Positions 31,888-42,082 of a DNA stretch of 42,846 nucleotides are shown in pieces. Position numbers and translations under genes: made by a program. Under the pieces are notes generated by a model that had not been told where the DNA came from, did not search any database, and saw nothing but the letters and a program-made list of their open reading frames with translations. The stretch is from contig NZ_AXUN02000185.1 in NCBI RefSeq assembly GCF_000495435.3, forward strand, positions 53,316 through 96,161. The letters are read 5' to 3'. The DNA is from Youngiibacter fragilis 232.1. GTDB lineage: Bacteria; Bacillota; Clostridia; Clostridiales; Clostridiaceae. The stretch's first letter is position 1, and every line of letters begins with the position of its first letter.

Positions 31888-34527
31888 TCAAGTCAGGGAT
31901 TCTATCCTTTCCCTTACAGACTGGATCATCGCCTCATACCTGGTACCCTTTTCCTTTTCCTCGTCGATTACTGCCTGTGGTGCCTTGGAGATGAATTTCT
32001 CATTTGTAAGCTTTGAGGTGACCCTCGCAATCTCCTTCATGAGCTTCTCCTCTTCCTTCCTAAGCCTATCAATCTCCTTGTCCCTGTCTATGAGGTCAAG
32101 CAGTGGTATGAATATCCTGGCGTCACCTGTAACTACAGCAACATTGTTTTTTCCTGAAGGTTCTGATGTGACAAGCTCAACTTCATCAGCGAAAGCAAGC
32201 TTCTTAAGATAATCCGTGGCCATTACGAAGGCTTCGCCCATTCCCTCCTGAGGAAGGATGCTGAGCTTGGATTTCCTTGATGAAGGCACGTTCATCTCCT
32301 GCCTCAGGTTCCTTATGCTCCTGATGGCTTCTATGACAGCATTCATATTCATTTCTGTCTCAAGGTCTACCATATCCTCATCAGGCTGCGGCCATGGAGC
32401 TGTGACTATGGTAGCTTCGTCGCCAAGGTGGCTGTAGATCTCCTCTGTGATGAACGGCATTACCGGGTGAAGGAGCTTAAGTCCTGCAATGAGTACATTC
32501 CTTATGACATTGAAGCTTGTGCCCTTCTCCTCGTCAGTGCCGTTATAGAATACAGGCTTGATAAGCTCTATGTACCAGTCGCAGAGCTCGTTCCAGAGGA
32601 AGTCGTATACCTTCTGGAGCGCAACTCCCAGCTCGAACCTGTCAAGGTTTGCGGTAACGTCCGCAATGAGCGAGTTAAGCCTTGAAAGTATCCATTTGTC
32701 CGCAAGGGAATAGTTCCTTGAATCCTTGTATCTTTCGAGAAGTTCATCATTTAGGTTCATCAATACGAACCTTGATGCGTTCCAGATCTTGTTTGCGAAA
32801 TTTCTCGCTGCCTCTACCCTCTCAGGATAGAATCTGATGTCATTACCTGGTGCGTTTCCGGTTATAAGCATGAATCTCAACGCATCAGCGCCATACTCAT
32901 CGATCGTCTCCAGCGGGTCAACGCCGTTTCCGAGGGACTTGCTCATCTTCCTGCCTTCGGAATCCCTTACTATGCCGTGTATGAACACAGTATCAAATGG
33001 TGTTTCCTTCATGTTGTAGAGTCCTGAGAATACCATCCTTGCAACCCAGAAGAATATGATGTCATATCCTGTAACAAGGGTAGATGTGGGATAGAAATAT
33101 TCCAGGTCTTCTGTCTTATCCGGCCACCCAAGGGTCGAGAAAGGCCATAGTGCAGAGCTGAACCAGGTATCAAGGACATCCTCTTCTTCCCTTAGCTTAT
33201 CAAAGCCGCACTTTGGGCACGTATGAGGTGCATCTACTGAGGCTATGGTTTCGCCGCATGCGTCGCAATACCATACCGGTATCCTGTGTCCCCACCAGAG
33301 CTGCCTTGATATGCACCAGTCCTCTATGTTCTCCATCCAGTTGAAGTACGTCTTCTCGAATCTCTCCGGGACGAATTTAGTGTCCTTGTTCCTTACAGCT
33401 TCGAGAGCAGGGATTGCAAGAGGCTCCATCTTCACATACCACTGCCTTGAGATCATCGGCTCTATGGCAGTTCCGCACCTGTCATGGGTGGACAGGTTGT
33501 GGAGATGAGGCCTTATTGAGTCAAGGAGTCCGAGCGCTTCCATGTCCCTGACGATGAGCTTCCTTGCCTCGTACCTGTCAAGGCCGGCATATTTGCCACC
33601 GTTGGAGTTGATCCTGCCATGGTCGTCAAGTACGTTGACGCTGGGGAGGTTGTGCCTTTCCCCCACAAGATAGTCGTTAGGGTCATGGGCCGGAGTGATC
33701 TTCACGCAGCCTGTACCGAATTCAACGTCAACATAGGAATCGGCGACTATAGGGATCTCCTTGTCCACGAGAGGAAGCATGAGAGTCTTGCCTATGAGTG
33801 CCTTGTACCTGTCATCATCAGGATTTACAGCGACCGCCGTGTCTCCGAGCATTGTCTCCGGCCTTGTGGTGGCTATTGTTATATACCCGCTGCCGTCTGT
33901 CAGAGGGTACCTGAAGTGCCACAGGCTGCCTTCAGATTCCTTGTATTCGATCTCCGCGTTTGAAAGCGCGGTGGTGCACTTGGGGCACCAGTTCGTCATC
34001 CTGTTTCCCCTGTAGATGAGTCCTTCATCATACAGCTTTACAAATACTGTCCTGACCGCCTTCGAGAGGTTCTCGTCCATTGTAAAGGCTTCTCGGGTGA
34101 AATCGCAGGATGATCCCATCTTCTTGATCTGTTCCCTGATCCTCTCCCTGTATTCGTCGGACCACTCCCAGACCTTCTCAAGGAAAGCCTCCCTGCCTAT
34201 TTCCTTCTTGACTATCCCCTGTTTCAGGAGTTCGTTCTCAACCCTTACCTCGGTTGCGATTGAAGCATGGTCCTCTCCAGGCAGCCAAAGTGCCTCGAAG
34301 CCCTGCATCCTCTTGTATCTGATGATCATGTCCTGAAGCGTCAGGTCAAGTGCGTGTCCCATATGAAGCTTTCCGGTTATGTTCGGAGGGGGCATCACTA
34401 TGGTATATGGCTTCTTGTCCTTGTTAACCTTAGGTGTGAATATTCCCATCTCCATCCATTTGTCATAAAGTCTCTTCTCGAATTCCTTGGGATCATACGT
34501 CGTTCCCAGCATCTTCATGTCTTCCAT
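31888..34527 (-). CDS. valS: valyl-tRNA synthetase
   Basis: ValRS charges tRNA-Val. It is a class I synthetase with the HIGH-type motif PPNITGKLHMGHAL near residue 45, a CP1 editing domain with TTRPETMLGDTAVAVNP, the KMSKS motif in GRKMSKSLGNGVDP near residue 525, a zinc site CDACGE...CPKCG near 415, an anticodon-binding domain and a C-terminal coiled coil ending in ERIESLT. The frame continues upstream into the T-box terminator, but AGGAGG lies five bases before the ATG at 34527, giving 879 residues. Expression is controlled by the leader upstream. Confidence 0.96.
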   Translation of the reverse strand: MEDMKMLGTTYDPKEFEKRLYDKWMEMGIFTPKVNKDKKPYTIVMPPPNITGKLHMGHALDLTLQDMIIRYKRMQGFEALWLPGEDHASIATEVRVENELLKQGIVKKEIGREAFLEKVWEWSDEYRERIREQIKKMGSSCDFTREAFTMDENLSKAVRTVFVKLYDEGLIYRGNRMTNWCPKCTTALSNAEIEYKESEGSLWHFRYPLTDGSGYITIATTRPETMLGDTAVAVNPDDDRYKALIGKTLMLPLVDKEIPIVADSYVDVEFGTGCVKITPAHDPNDYLVGERHNLPSVNVLDDHGRINSNGGKYAGLDRYEARKLIVRDMEALGLLDSIRPHLHNLSTHDRCGTAIEPMISRQWYVKMEPLAIPALEAVRNKDTKFVPERFEKTYFNWMENIEDWCISRQLWWGHRIPVWYCDACGETIASVDAPHTCPKCGFDKLREEEDVLDTWFSSALWPFSTLGWPDKTEDLEYFYPTSTLVTGYDIIFFWVARMVFSGLYNMKETPFDTVFIHGIVRDSEGRKMSKSLGNGVDPLETIDEYGADALRFMLITGNAPGNDIRFYPERVEAARNFANKIWNASRFVLMNLNDELLERYKDSRNYSLADKWILSRLNSLIADVTANLDRFELGVALQKVYDFLWNELCDWYIELIKPVFYNGTDEEKGTSFNVIRNVLIAGLKLLHPVMPFITEEIYSHLGDEATIVTAPWPQPDEDMVDLETEMNMNAVIEAIRSIRNLRQEMNVPSSRKSKLSILPQEGMGEAFVMATDYLKKLAFADEVELVTSEPSGKNNVAVVTGDARIFIPLLDLIDRDKEIDRLRKEEEKLMKEIARVTSKLTNEKFISKAPQAVIDEEKEKGTRYEAMIQSVRERIESLT

Positions 34528-34542
34528 AGCATCCTCCTTAAG

Positions 34543-34781
34543 ATAAAAAGAGTCCCCGTCCATAAAAGGACGAAGACTCCGCGGTACCACCTTTTTTCCC
34601 ACTGACATGGGCACTCGATAAATTAACGGTTCGAATAAACCGTCCGGACTTACTTAATTTCTGCCCGGAAGCTCGGAAGCTACCTTCTGCAAAATCCTGC
34701 GCAACCGTCTTTCAGCCTTGTACGGTCTCTCTATTGCGCTGACCCTTAGCATACTCCTCTTCGTCAATGCCTGATATATAC
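34543..34781 (-). promoter_or_regulatory. T-box leader (Val) of valS
   Basis: The minus strand carries GGTGGTACCGCGG (T-box), followed by a terminator stem (arms GAGTCTTCGTCC and GGACGGGGACTC) and TTTTTATC. Stem I has the distal GGCTGAAAGAC loop, the same as in the thrS leader, and the specifier region reads CAGAAGGTAGC, where GTA is a Val codon. A further hairpin (ACGGTT/AACCGT) lies between. Low tRNA-Val charging should favour expression of valS. Confidence 0.93.
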
Positions 34782-34787
34782 CTTTAT

Positions 34788-34815
34788 ATTATATGTGCCT
34801 CTTCTCTATTGTCAA
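34788..34815 (-). promoter_or_regulatory. consensus promoter of valS inside the upstream gene
   Basis: On the minus strand a perfect TTGACA (34815-34810) and a perfect TATAAT (34793-34788) are separated by 16 bases. The whole element lies in the last nine codons of the large activase-like gene, and its -10 overlaps that gene's stop codon. The start is near 34781. Confidence 0.85.
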
Positions 34816-37800
34816 GGTCTTTTCTACTGTTGTGAGGTTCTGGTTCTTCTCCAGGTTCCTGAAGGCAGTCGATACCATCAGCTTGATCCTGTTCAGCTGG
34901 TTGACCTCGCTGGCGCCCGGATCATAGTCGATGGCGGTAATGTTCACGTTCTTGTTGTCCTCCCTAAGCTTCTTGATGACTCCCTTTCCTGTTATGTGGT
35001 TAGGGAGGCAGGCAAATGGCTGCATGCAGACTATGTTCTCAACACCGGAATGTATGAGCTCCAGCATCTCACCTGTTAGGAACCACCCTTCTCCGGTCTG
35101 GTTGCCGATTGAAACGACATCTTTGGTCATTTCCGCAAGGGATTCTATCCTTGAAGGAGGAGTGAACCTCTCTGATTCTTCCAGTGCATCCCTCAAGGCT
35201 TTCCTGTATATCTCTATCGCTTCGATAATGAGCTTTGATGTGACAGCACCCTTGAGGCTGCCTCCAAGCTCCTTCCTCTTGAAAATATTGTTATATGAGC
35301 TGTAGAGGAAGAAGTCCGTAAGGTCAGGCATGACGGCCTCACAGCCTTCATTCTCGATGACATCGACCACATTGTTGTTTGCAGTGGGATGGAACTTGAC
35401 AAGTATCTCACCTACAAGTCCGACCTTTGGCTTAACGGTGTTCTTTATCTCAAGCTTGTCGAAATCCCTGACTATTGCCTGTACGTTATCCTTGTATAGC
35501 TGGAAGCTTCCATTCGAAACATCCTTCTCAAGCTTTTCTGACCATTTCTCGTAAAGCTCATTTGCAGAGCCCTTGATGGTCTCATATGGCCTCACCCTGT
35601 AAAGCACCCTCATTAGAAGGTCTCCGTAAAGTATGGCAAAAAGCACACGGTTGATCGTATCTAAGGTGAGCTTCATCCCAGGATGCTTCTCGAAGCCCTG
35701 GAATGACAGGGGCACAACAGGCACCTGCGGGAACTCCGCATCCCTGAGGGCTTTCCTGATGAACCCGACGTAGTTTGTGGCCCTGCAGCCTCCACCTGTC
35801 TGGGTTATAAGCGCCGATGTGTTGTCAGGGTCATACTTTCCGCTTTTAAGGGCATTAATGATCTGACCCGTAACTATAATCGAAGGATAGCATGCATCAT
35901 TGTTGACATACTTCAGCCCTTCCTCGATGGCATTCCTGTCATCGCTTGGAAGAACCACCAGATTGAAACCAGATGCCCTGAGAGCCGCCTCAAGGAACCT
36001 GAAGTGTATGGGTGACATCTGCGGGGCCAGTATGGTGTGGGTCTTCTTCATCTCTATCGTGAATTGAGGCCTTGCGTAGACAATAGGTCTTTCCTTCCTT
36101 GTGAAGCCGTTCCTCTCCCTGGCGTCCATGGCAGCCTTAAGCGACCTTATCCTGATCCTTGCCGCACCAAGGTTGTTTCCTTCGTCAATCTTGAGGAGAG
36201 TGTAAAGCTTGCCCTTGCTGTGAAGTATCTCCTCCACCTGGTCTGATGTGACAGCATCAAGTCCGCAGCCGAAGCTGTTGAGCTGGATGAGTTCAAGGTC
36301 ATCCCTTCCCGCAACGAAGGAAGCGGCCCTGTAAAGCCTGTTGTGGTAGGTCCACTGGTCGATTACCCTTAGAGGCCTTTCAACACTGCCAAGCTGTGCA
36401 ACAGAATCCTCTGTAAGCACCGCCATGCCGAAGTCCTTTATGATGTCAGGAATCCCATGATGTATCTCAGGGTCAACATGATATGGTCTTCCGGCCAGTA
36501 CGATGCCCTTAAGACCATGTTCCCTCATGTACCTCAGGGTCTCTTCACCCTTCTTCTGTATGTCTGCCTTTAGCAGGTCCTTTTCTGCATATGCCTTCTC
36601 TACAGCAGCTGTTACCTCCTGGAGAGATACATCAGCATATTTTGATAATATGGAGTGCAGCTTCTTTGGAAGTTCGTTTCTCTTGTACAGGTTCAGAAAC
36701 GGATTGAGGTATGTCGTGCCCTTTGCCTGAATAATATCCATGTTGTTCTTTACGACCTCTGGATATGAGGTCACAACCGGACAATTGTAGTGGTTTGATG
36801 CTCCCCTGTCCTCCTTCTCCTCATATGGGATGCAGGGATAGAAGATCATATCCACATTCTTCTTCGCAAGCCATTCGATGTGGCCATGGACTATCTTGCC
36901 TGGATAGCATACCGATTCCGAAGGGATCGATTCCATGCCGAGCTCATATATCTTCTTCGAAGACCTCGGGGAAAGGACCACCCTGTATTTCAGCTCTGTG
37001 AAGAAGGTGAACCAGAACGGATAGTTTTCGTAAAGGTTGAGGACCCTCGGTATGCCGATCGTTCCCCTTGTTGCCTCCGATGCTTCAAGGCTCTTGTAGG
37101 AGAATGTCCTGTCGTGCTTGTAGTCGAAAAGGTTTGGAATGTCATTCTTCCGTACTGTTCCAAGAGGCCTTTCACACCTGTTGCCTGAGATGAATTCATG
37201 TCCTTCCCTGAATATGTTTATCGTAAGCGGACAGTTGTTGAGGCAAAGTCCGCAGCGCCTCATCTCCGTCCTGGGTGAGAGAAGCTCAAGCTCTTCCGGC
37301 TTCAATAGGGTCGACTTCTGCCCCTCCATCCTGTCCCTGGCGATTATGGCAGCACCGAATGCCCCCATAAGGCCTGCGATGTCAGGTCTTACAGCATCCC
37401 TGCCGGAAACCTTCTCGAATGCGCGAAGTACGCTGTCGTTATAGAACGTACCTCCCTGCACGATGATCTTTTCACCCATTTCCTTTGGATTTCTGATCTT
37501 TATTACCTTGAACAAAGCGTTCTTTATTACGCTGTAGGAAAGTCCGGAGCTGATGTCACCAACGGAAGCCCCTTCCTTCTGAGCCTGCTTTACCCTTGAA
37601 TTCATGAACACAGTGCACCTGGATCCCAGGTCAACAGGCTCGTCGGAGAAGAGCCCTTCCCTGGAGAAGTCTCTCACGTCAAAGTTAAGCGATTCCGAGA
37701 AGCTCTCGATGAAAGAACCGCAGCCTGATGAGCACGCCTCATTCAGCATTATGGAATCGATGGCGCCGTCCTTGATCTTCATGCACTTCATGTCCTGACC

Positions 37801-39066
37801 GCCAATGTCAAGGATGAAGTCAACACCCTCAAGGAAATGGTTTGCTGCCGTATAGTGAGCTATAGTTTCGATTTCTCCGAAATCCACACCGAGGGCAGAC
37901 TTCATCAGGCTTTCGCCATATCCTGTAGCGGTGCTTCCTGCTATGTATGCGCCATCAGGCAGTTTTGAATAAAGGTCCTTGAGTATCGATACTATAAGCT
38001 TAAGTGGCTCTCCCTTGTTGCTTCCGTAATATGAGTAGAGTATCCTCTTTGAACCATCCATGAGCACGAGCTTGGAAGTCGTTGAACCAGAGTCTATACC
38101 CAGGTAGCAGGGTCCAATATGGCTGGAAAGGTCAGCCCTTTCTGCCTTTGCCAGGTCATGCCTCGCCTTGAATTCATCAAAATCAGCCTTGTCGGCGAAC
38201 AGAGGGTCCAGCCTTTCTACTTCCTTAACGAACACACCCTTGAGCTTTTCTGCCCTGTCCCTCAGGACCTGGAAGTCATGGGAATAGGTCTCCTTTGAAT
38301 GGAGGGCAGCACCCATGGCAACATATAGCTCTGCGTTTTCAGGTACAATGGCAGAGTCTTCAGAAAGGTGAAGGGTCTCTATGAACCTTGTCCTGAGCTC
38401 AGAAAGGAAATGAAGCGGGCCACCCAGGAAGGCTATGTTGCCTCTGATCGGCTTGCCGCAGGCAAGACCTGAAATGGTCTGGTTGACGACTGCCTGGAAT
38501 ATGGAAGCGGCGATATCCTCTTTCTTCGCACCCTCGTTTATAAGGGGCTGAACATCAGTCTTTGCGAAAACCCCGCATCTTGCAGCTATCGGATAAATGA
38601 ATGTGGAACCTTTTGCCAGGTTGTTCAACCCGGTTGCATCGGTCTTGAGGAGAGCTGCCATCTGGTCGATGAACGCGCCGGTACCTCCTGCGCAGGTACC
38701 GTTCATCCTCTGCTCGATGGAGCCGTCGAAATAGGTTATTTTGGCATCCTCACCGCCAAGTTCTATTGCTACGTCGGTATGCCCTATGAATTCTTCGACA
38801 GCTTTGGTGGAGGCTATGACCTCCTGTACGAAATCTATCTTCAGCCAGCTTGCGACGGACATTCCGCCAGAGCCGGTAACGCTCACTGTGATTTCACGCT
38901 GCCCAAAGGCATCGTATGCATCCTTGATACAGTCCACGACAGTGCTTCTGATGTCAGAATAATGTCTTTTGTAGTCACTGTATACCAGTCTTGAATTCTT
39001 ATCCAGGACCGCAATCTTGACAGTAGTTGAACCCACATCAAGACCTATGAACAATCTGTCTTTCAT
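34789..39066 (-). CDS. giant 2-hydroxyacyl-CoA dehydratase activase-like protein (two ATPase domains plus dehydratase-like part)
   Basis: The 1,425-residue protein joins several domains of the BadF/HgdC system. Two ASKHA-type ATPase domains begin [10 protein letters not shown] (about residue 8) and [10 protein letters not shown] (about 322). Each has a Cys-containing loop, [15 protein letters not shown] and [14 protein letters not shown], like those that hold a [4Fe-4S] cluster in activases. [11 protein letters not shown] motif (about 604) and DUF2229-like region ([15 protein letters not shown]) follow, then a part resembling the HgdB dehydratase subunit with [11 protein letters not shown]. 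Such activases transfer an electron at low potential using ATP. The reaction here is unknown; related large proteins are widespread in anaerobes. The ATG has only a weak ribosome binding site, and no terminator was seen. Confidence 0.85.
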   Translation of the reverse strand: MKDRLFIGLDVGSTTVKIAVLDKNSRLVYSDYKRHYSDIRSTVVDCIKDAYDAFGQREITVSVTGSGGMSVASWLKIDFVQEVIASTKAVEEFIGHTDVAIELGGEDAKITYFDGSIEQRMNGTCAGGTGAFIDQMAALLKTDATGLNNLAKGSTFIYPIAARCGVFAKTDVQPLINEGAKKEDIAASIFQAVVNQTISGLACGKPIRGNIAFLGGPLHFLSELRTRFIETLHLSEDSAIVPENAELYVAMGAALHSKETYSHDFQVLRDRAEKLKGVFVKEVERLDPLFADKADFDEFKARHDLAKAERADLSSHIGPCYLGIDSGSTTSKLVLMDGSKRILYSYYGSNKGEPLKLIVSILKDLYSKLPDGAYIAGSTATGYGESLMKSALGVDFGEIETIAHYTAANHFLEGVDFILDIGGQDMKCMKIKDGAIDSIMLNEACSSGCGSFIESFSESLNFDVRDFSREGLFSDEPVDLGSRCTVFMNSRVKQAQKEGASVGDISSGLSYSVIKNALFKVIKIRNPKEMGEKIIVQGGTFYNDSVLRAFEKVSGRDAVRPDIAGLMGAFGAAIIARDRMEGQKSTLLKPEELELLSPRTEMRRCGLCLNNCPLTINIFREGHEFISGNRCERPLGTVRKNDIPNLFDYKHDRTFSYKSLEASEATRGTIGIPRVLNLYENYPFWFTFFTELKYRVVLSPRSSKKIYELGMESIPSESVCYPGKIVHGHIEWLAKKNVDMIFYPCIPYEEKEDRGASNHYNCPVVTSYPEVVKNNMDIIQAKGTTYLNPFLNLYKRNELPKKLHSILSKYADVSLQEVTAAVEKAYAEKDLLKADIQKKGEETLRYMREHGLKGIVLAGRPYHVDPEIHHGIPDIIKDFGMAVLTEDSVAQLGSVERPLRVIDQWTYHNRLYRAASFVAGRDDLELIQLNSFGCGLDAVTSDQVEEILHSKGKLYTLLKIDEGNNLGAARIRIRSLKAAMDARERNGFTRKERPIVYARPQFTIEMKKTHTILAPQMSPIHFRFLEAALRASGFNLVVLPSDDRNAIEEGLKYVNNDACYPSIIVTGQIINALKSGKYDPDNTSALITQTGGGCRATNYVGFIRKALRDAEFPQVPVVPLSFQGFEKHPGMKLTLDTINRVLFAILYGDLLMRVLYRVRPYETIKGSANELYEKWSEKLEKDVSNGSFQLYKDNVQAIVRDFDKLEIKNTVKPKVGLVGEILVKFHPTANNNVVDVIENEGCEAVMPDLTDFFLYSSYNNIFKRKELGGSLKGAVTSKLIIEAIEIYRKALRDALEESERFTPPSRIESLAEMTKDVVSIGNQTGEGWFLTGEMLELIHSGVENIVCMQPFACLPNHITGKGVIKKLREDNKNVNITAIDYDPGASEVNQLNRIKLMVSTAFRNLEKNQNLTTVEKTLTIEKRHI

Positions 39067-39180
39067 AAACCAGGTCCGGTCAGCACAGCGGATCGGAACC
39101 CCTCACCTCTCTTTGATAGTCAGTTGGCAAATATGATTCTAATGAAAAATTCCCGTTAATATGTGGCTAAGGATTGAATA

Positions 39181-39208
39181 ATAATATATTATATCACCAA
39201 TTTGTAAA
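39181..39208 (-). promoter_or_regulatory. likely promoter of the large activase-like gene
   Basis: On the minus strand TTTACA (39208-39203) and TATTAT (39186-39181) are separated by 16 bases in an A+T-rich stretch. An AGAGAGGTGAGG near 39107-39118 looks like a ribosome binding site, but the frame after it is closed, so the leader of about 110 bases may hold a short unrecognised element. Nothing else is seen in the 240-base gap besides the recX terminator. Confidence 0.45.
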
Positions 39209-39265
39209 TTTTGTATTATAAAGAAATAATTAAGAATTGGAAAGGATTTCAAGACGAAAACCATT

Positions 39266-39300
39266 AAAAGAGACAGGCATGAACAAAAATTCAGCCTGTC
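39266..39300 (-). terminator. terminator after recX
   Basis: On the minus strand GACAGGC and GCCTGTC arms extend inward with TGAA/TTCA around one bulge, followed by TCTTTT. It begins six bases after the recX stop. Confidence 0.7.
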
Positions 39301-39306
39301 GCAAGT

Positions 39307-39948
39307 TTAGTCCATATCAGTTTCATCAGCTGAGAGAAGCTCTCTCAATACAGATGAGACAGTATCCCTCGAGAAGCCCTTGTTTACCAGGAATCCGTAG
39401 AGCCTGCCGCGAAGCTTCCACTCATCGCTCTCCCTTTTCTGAAGGAGCGCCAGCTTCTTTTCAGCCTGTGACCTGCAGGATTCCTTTTCGGCATCTGGCG
39501 GCATACTGCTGATTGCTTCTTCAATTGTAGCCTTGTCAATGCCCTTTGCCTGAAGTTCGTGCCGGATCTTAAGTATTCCGCCCTTCCGTATCTTTTCGCT
39601 CGAATAGAGCTTTGCATACCTCTCGTCATCTACCAGACGGTAGTCTTCAAGGAGAAGCGCTATTGAATCTATGGTATCCTCATCGTAGCCCTTTGAGGTT
39701 AGCTTTCGTCTGACCTCTTCGAGGGTCTTGTAGCCTCTTTCAAGGAATGTGAATGCATCATCCTTTGCCCTGAGCTTCTCATCGGCGTTCACCATGTCCC
39801 GCAGTGAAGTCTCATCTATCTCCATGCCTGGCTTTAGGTGCATCCTCACAATCAGTTCCTTGTGACATGGATAGATGCTGCCATCATCCATTGTCAGTCT
39901 TGACCTGTCCTTGTCCCGTCTGTCGTCTTCAATTGATGAAATCTTCAA
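39307..39948 (-). CDS. recX: recombination regulator RecX
   Basis: RecX modulates RecA filaments. The 213-residue protein is made of three-helix repeats: KDDAFTFLERGYKTLEEVRRKLTSKGYDE, then LVDDERYAKLYSSEKIRKGGILKIRHELQAKGI, and a last WKLRGRLYGFLVNKGFSRDTVSSVLREL repeat. These carry the family features of a helix, then RS/E-x-E-L/I patterns. The start is TTG at 39948 with AGGTGA six bases upstream, two bases after the stop of the peptidase gene. It is the last gene of a three-gene minus-strand cluster. The recA gene is not in the window. Confidence 0.88.
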   Translation of the reverse strand: MKISSIEDDRRDKDRSRLTMDDGSIYPCHKELIVRMHLKPGMEIDETSLRDMVNADEKLRAKDDAFTFLERGYKTLEEVRRKLTSKGYDEDTIDSIALLLEDYRLVDDERYAKLYSSEKIRKGGILKIRHELQAKGIDKATIEEAISSMPPDAEKESCRSQAEKKLALLQKRESDEWKLRGRLYGFLVNKGFSRDTVSSVLRELLSADETDMD

Positions 39949-39950
39949 TT

Positions 39951-41186
39951 TCAGTCACCTGCCCTGAGTATGAATATTGTAGGATCCTTCAATACCTTTG
40001 CGGCAACCCTTTCAACATCAACAAGTGTTATCTTTTCAAGGTCCTCGATGTCTTCCAGGAATTTCATCGGCGGGTCACCTTCAATGAGGTCATCCATTAT
40101 GCTCGAACAAAGGTGGTGGGTATCCTCGAGGGTGGACATAACCCCTGTCTTCATTACCTTCTTCATGACTTCAAGGTCCCTGTCAGATATTACAGACCCT
40201 TGTGCAAGACCTTCTGTGATTCCCTTTATGATATCCAGGGCGACCTCGGTTGAGTCATCGTGGACTTGAGTATATATTGTAAGGCTCTGGATCCTGTCTG
40301 TGAGGTCGAGGTCCGAGTATGCATCATAAGCCAGCCCCATCTCCTCGCGAAGCTTCCTGAAAAGCATTGAGTTTGCTGAATTTCCAAGCTTATAGTTGAG
40401 TATCCGTAAGGGAAGCTTTTCATGTTCTTCAAGCTCGAAGGTATAAAGCATCCCAATGGCTGACTGTTCCATCTGCTTTGAGGACTTGAATCTTCCCGGA
40501 CGGTTTTTCTCAAAGGATATCTCATTCTTCTTCGGAGCATCACCGGTCCAGGAGCCGAATATGTCTTTGACGATCTTAAGCACGAGACTGAATTCAAGAG
40601 GTGAAACTATGGTAAGCACTGCGTTACCCGGAACATAGTGCTTCGAATGGAAATCTGCAAGCTTCTTCCTTGTGAAGCCTTTTATGCAGGTTTTCGTTCC
40701 GAGTATGTCAGTCCTTAGTCCGCTCTTCCGGTAAGCCTTCCTGTTAAGCAGGTTTAGGGTGAGTGACTCAGTGTCGTCAAGTGTAGCCTTCAGTTCTGAA
40801 AGCACGACCCCCTTCTCCTTCTCCATCTCATCCACAGGGAATGCCGGGAACCTGACCATCTCGTTCAGTATCCCCAGACCTTCGGAAATCTCTTCCTGCA
40901 GAGCTGTAATGGTGAAGACCGTTGACACATAGTCGGTGAAGGCATTGTACTCTCCTCCCAGGTATTCAAGGTCTTCGTTTAGGGTCTTGTTGCTTCTGAA
41001 GATCGTTCCCTTGAAAATCATATGCTCAAGGAAATGGCAAATACCCTTCTGTGCCGGACCCTCATGGAGTGCCCCGGTCCTTATACCGATGTTGCAGGAA
41101 AAAAGGGCCCCATCCTTCCTGATCACCGCAACCTGAAGTCCGTTCTCAAGGGTAGTTGTCTTGCAGCTGTTCTTTTTGTCTATCAT
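39951..41186 (-). CDS. M16-family zinc peptidase
   Basis: An M16 (insulinase/processing peptidase-like) protein of 411 residues. The inverted zinc motif HFLEH is at residues 51-55 (H51, E54, H55), and the third ligand Glu lies in EKEKGVVLSELKA near residue 131. The opening TTTLENGLQVAVIRKDG and the later GGGEYNAFTD-like segment are typical. It resembles the small bacterial processing-peptidase-like proteins often found near polynucleotide phosphorylase or dUTPase genes in Firmicutes; here the neighbours are recX and a methyltransferase. AGGAG lies seven bases before the ATG. The substrate is unknown. Confidence 0.9.
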   Translation of the reverse strand: MIDKKNSCKTTTLENGLQVAVIRKDGALFSCNIGIRTGALHEGPAQKGICHFLEHMIFKGTIFRSNKTLNEDLEYLGGEYNAFTDYVSTVFTITALQEEISEGLGILNEMVRFPAFPVDEMEKEKGVVLSELKATLDDTESLTLNLLNRKAYRKSGLRTDILGTKTCIKGFTRKKLADFHSKHYVPGNAVLTIVSPLEFSLVLKIVKDIFGSWTGDAPKKNEISFEKNRPGRFKSSKQMEQSAIGMLYTFELEEHEKLPLRILNYKLGNSANSMLFRKLREEMGLAYDAYSDLDLTDRIQSLTIYTQVHDDSTEVALDIIKGITEGLAQGSVISDRDLEVMKKVMKTGVMSTLEDTHHLCSSIMDDLIEGDPPMKFLEDIEDLEKITLVDVERVAAKVLKDPTIFILRAGD

Positions 41187-41196
41187 CTGATGGCTC

Positions 41197-41922
41197 CTAA
41201 GCTTTTATTGCCCTCATAACCAGAGGTAGTTTTGAATTGTCCCAGGCACTTCCGTCAAAGCCGCCAAATGACTCTATTGACTTGAAACCGGCTGATTCCA
41301 GCATTTCCTCAAGCTCGGACATCCTGAGGGGAAGAAGCATTACAGAGCTTCCCACCTCTTCAGAACCGACCCTGAGCTTTGACCTGAATTCAATCTTCAT
41401 CGTATCAGGATCCAGCTTGTAATTCCTGACGAAGGTTATGTCCTTATCCTTCACTTCAATGGTCGGAAGGCTTGTAATGGATTCATCGAGGATCCTGTCG
41501 TAGTTTATGATCTGGAGAATGAGCCTTCCTCCCGATTTAAGCAGCCCATAACATGTCCTTATGAAGTCAAGGACCTGCTGCCTGTCCTTCAGATGGACCA
41601 GGGAGTTCCCGATGCAGAAGATCAAGTCCATCTCGTCAGTACACACCAGGTCTATATCCATCATGTCTGAGACTATGAAATCGGCATCCGCATCGAGCAA
41701 TACGGCCTTTGCTTCAGCAATGGCAACCATTGACTCATCTATATCGACACCTACTGTCTGAAAACCTTTCCCGGCAAGGGCTATGGCGTAGGTTCCCGTA
41801 CCGCAGGCCGCATCAAGCACCTTTGCACCGGGCTCGAGACTTTCGGCAAGGAAGGCTGCAGCAGGCAGGCTAAGCGGAAATATGTCATCATAATGTCTGG
41901 CAAGGATCTCATAAAACTTCAA
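41197..41922 (-). CDS. class I SAM-dependent methyltransferase
   Basis: A 241-residue Rossmann-fold methyltransferase: motif I KVLDAACGTGTYAIALA near residues 34-50, TVGVDIDESMVAIA (ribose-binding acidic residue), then DLIFCIGNSLVHL and a LILQIINYDRIL strand. The second half is antiparallel, as in small-molecule methyltransferases. The start is TTG at 41922 with GGAGG seven bases upstream. It is the first gene of the cluster with the M16 peptidase and recX, at short spacing. It is similar in layout to the gene at 21038-21775, but not obviously a recent duplicate. The substrate is unknown. Confidence 0.85.
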   Translation of the reverse strand: MKFYEILARHYDDIFPLSLPAAAFLAESLEPGAKVLDAACGTGTYAIALAGKGFQTVGVDIDESMVAIAEAKAVLLDADADFIVSDMMDIDLVCTDEMDLIFCIGNSLVHLKDRQQVLDFIRTCYGLLKSGGRLILQIINYDRILDESITSLPTIEVKDKDITFVRNYKLDPDTMKIEFRSKLRVGSEEVGSSVMLLPLRMSELEEMLESAGFKSIESFGGFDGSAWDNSKLPLVMRAIKA

Positions 41923-42082
41923 TTCAATTCCTCCCCGTGTATTGTCAGCAAGACCCGCATAAGCGCCCTGCGACGAATTTACTTTGAACAGACCAGATAT
42001 GTATCCATCTAAACATTATACAGTCTGCAAAGCCTTCAGACAATGAAAAGAAATGTAACAGACCTGCCACATTGATGAAAAA

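Noticed and set aside
34621-34650. A GGTTCGAATAAACC stretch resembling a tRNA T-arm
   Set aside because: It lies within the valS T-box leader and forms one of its internal hairpins; no acceptor, D or anticodon arm surrounds it.
21038-41922. The two methyltransferases as a recent gene duplication
   Set aside because: Only the general SAM-binding motifs agree; sequences outside them differ, so shared fold is sufficient explanation.
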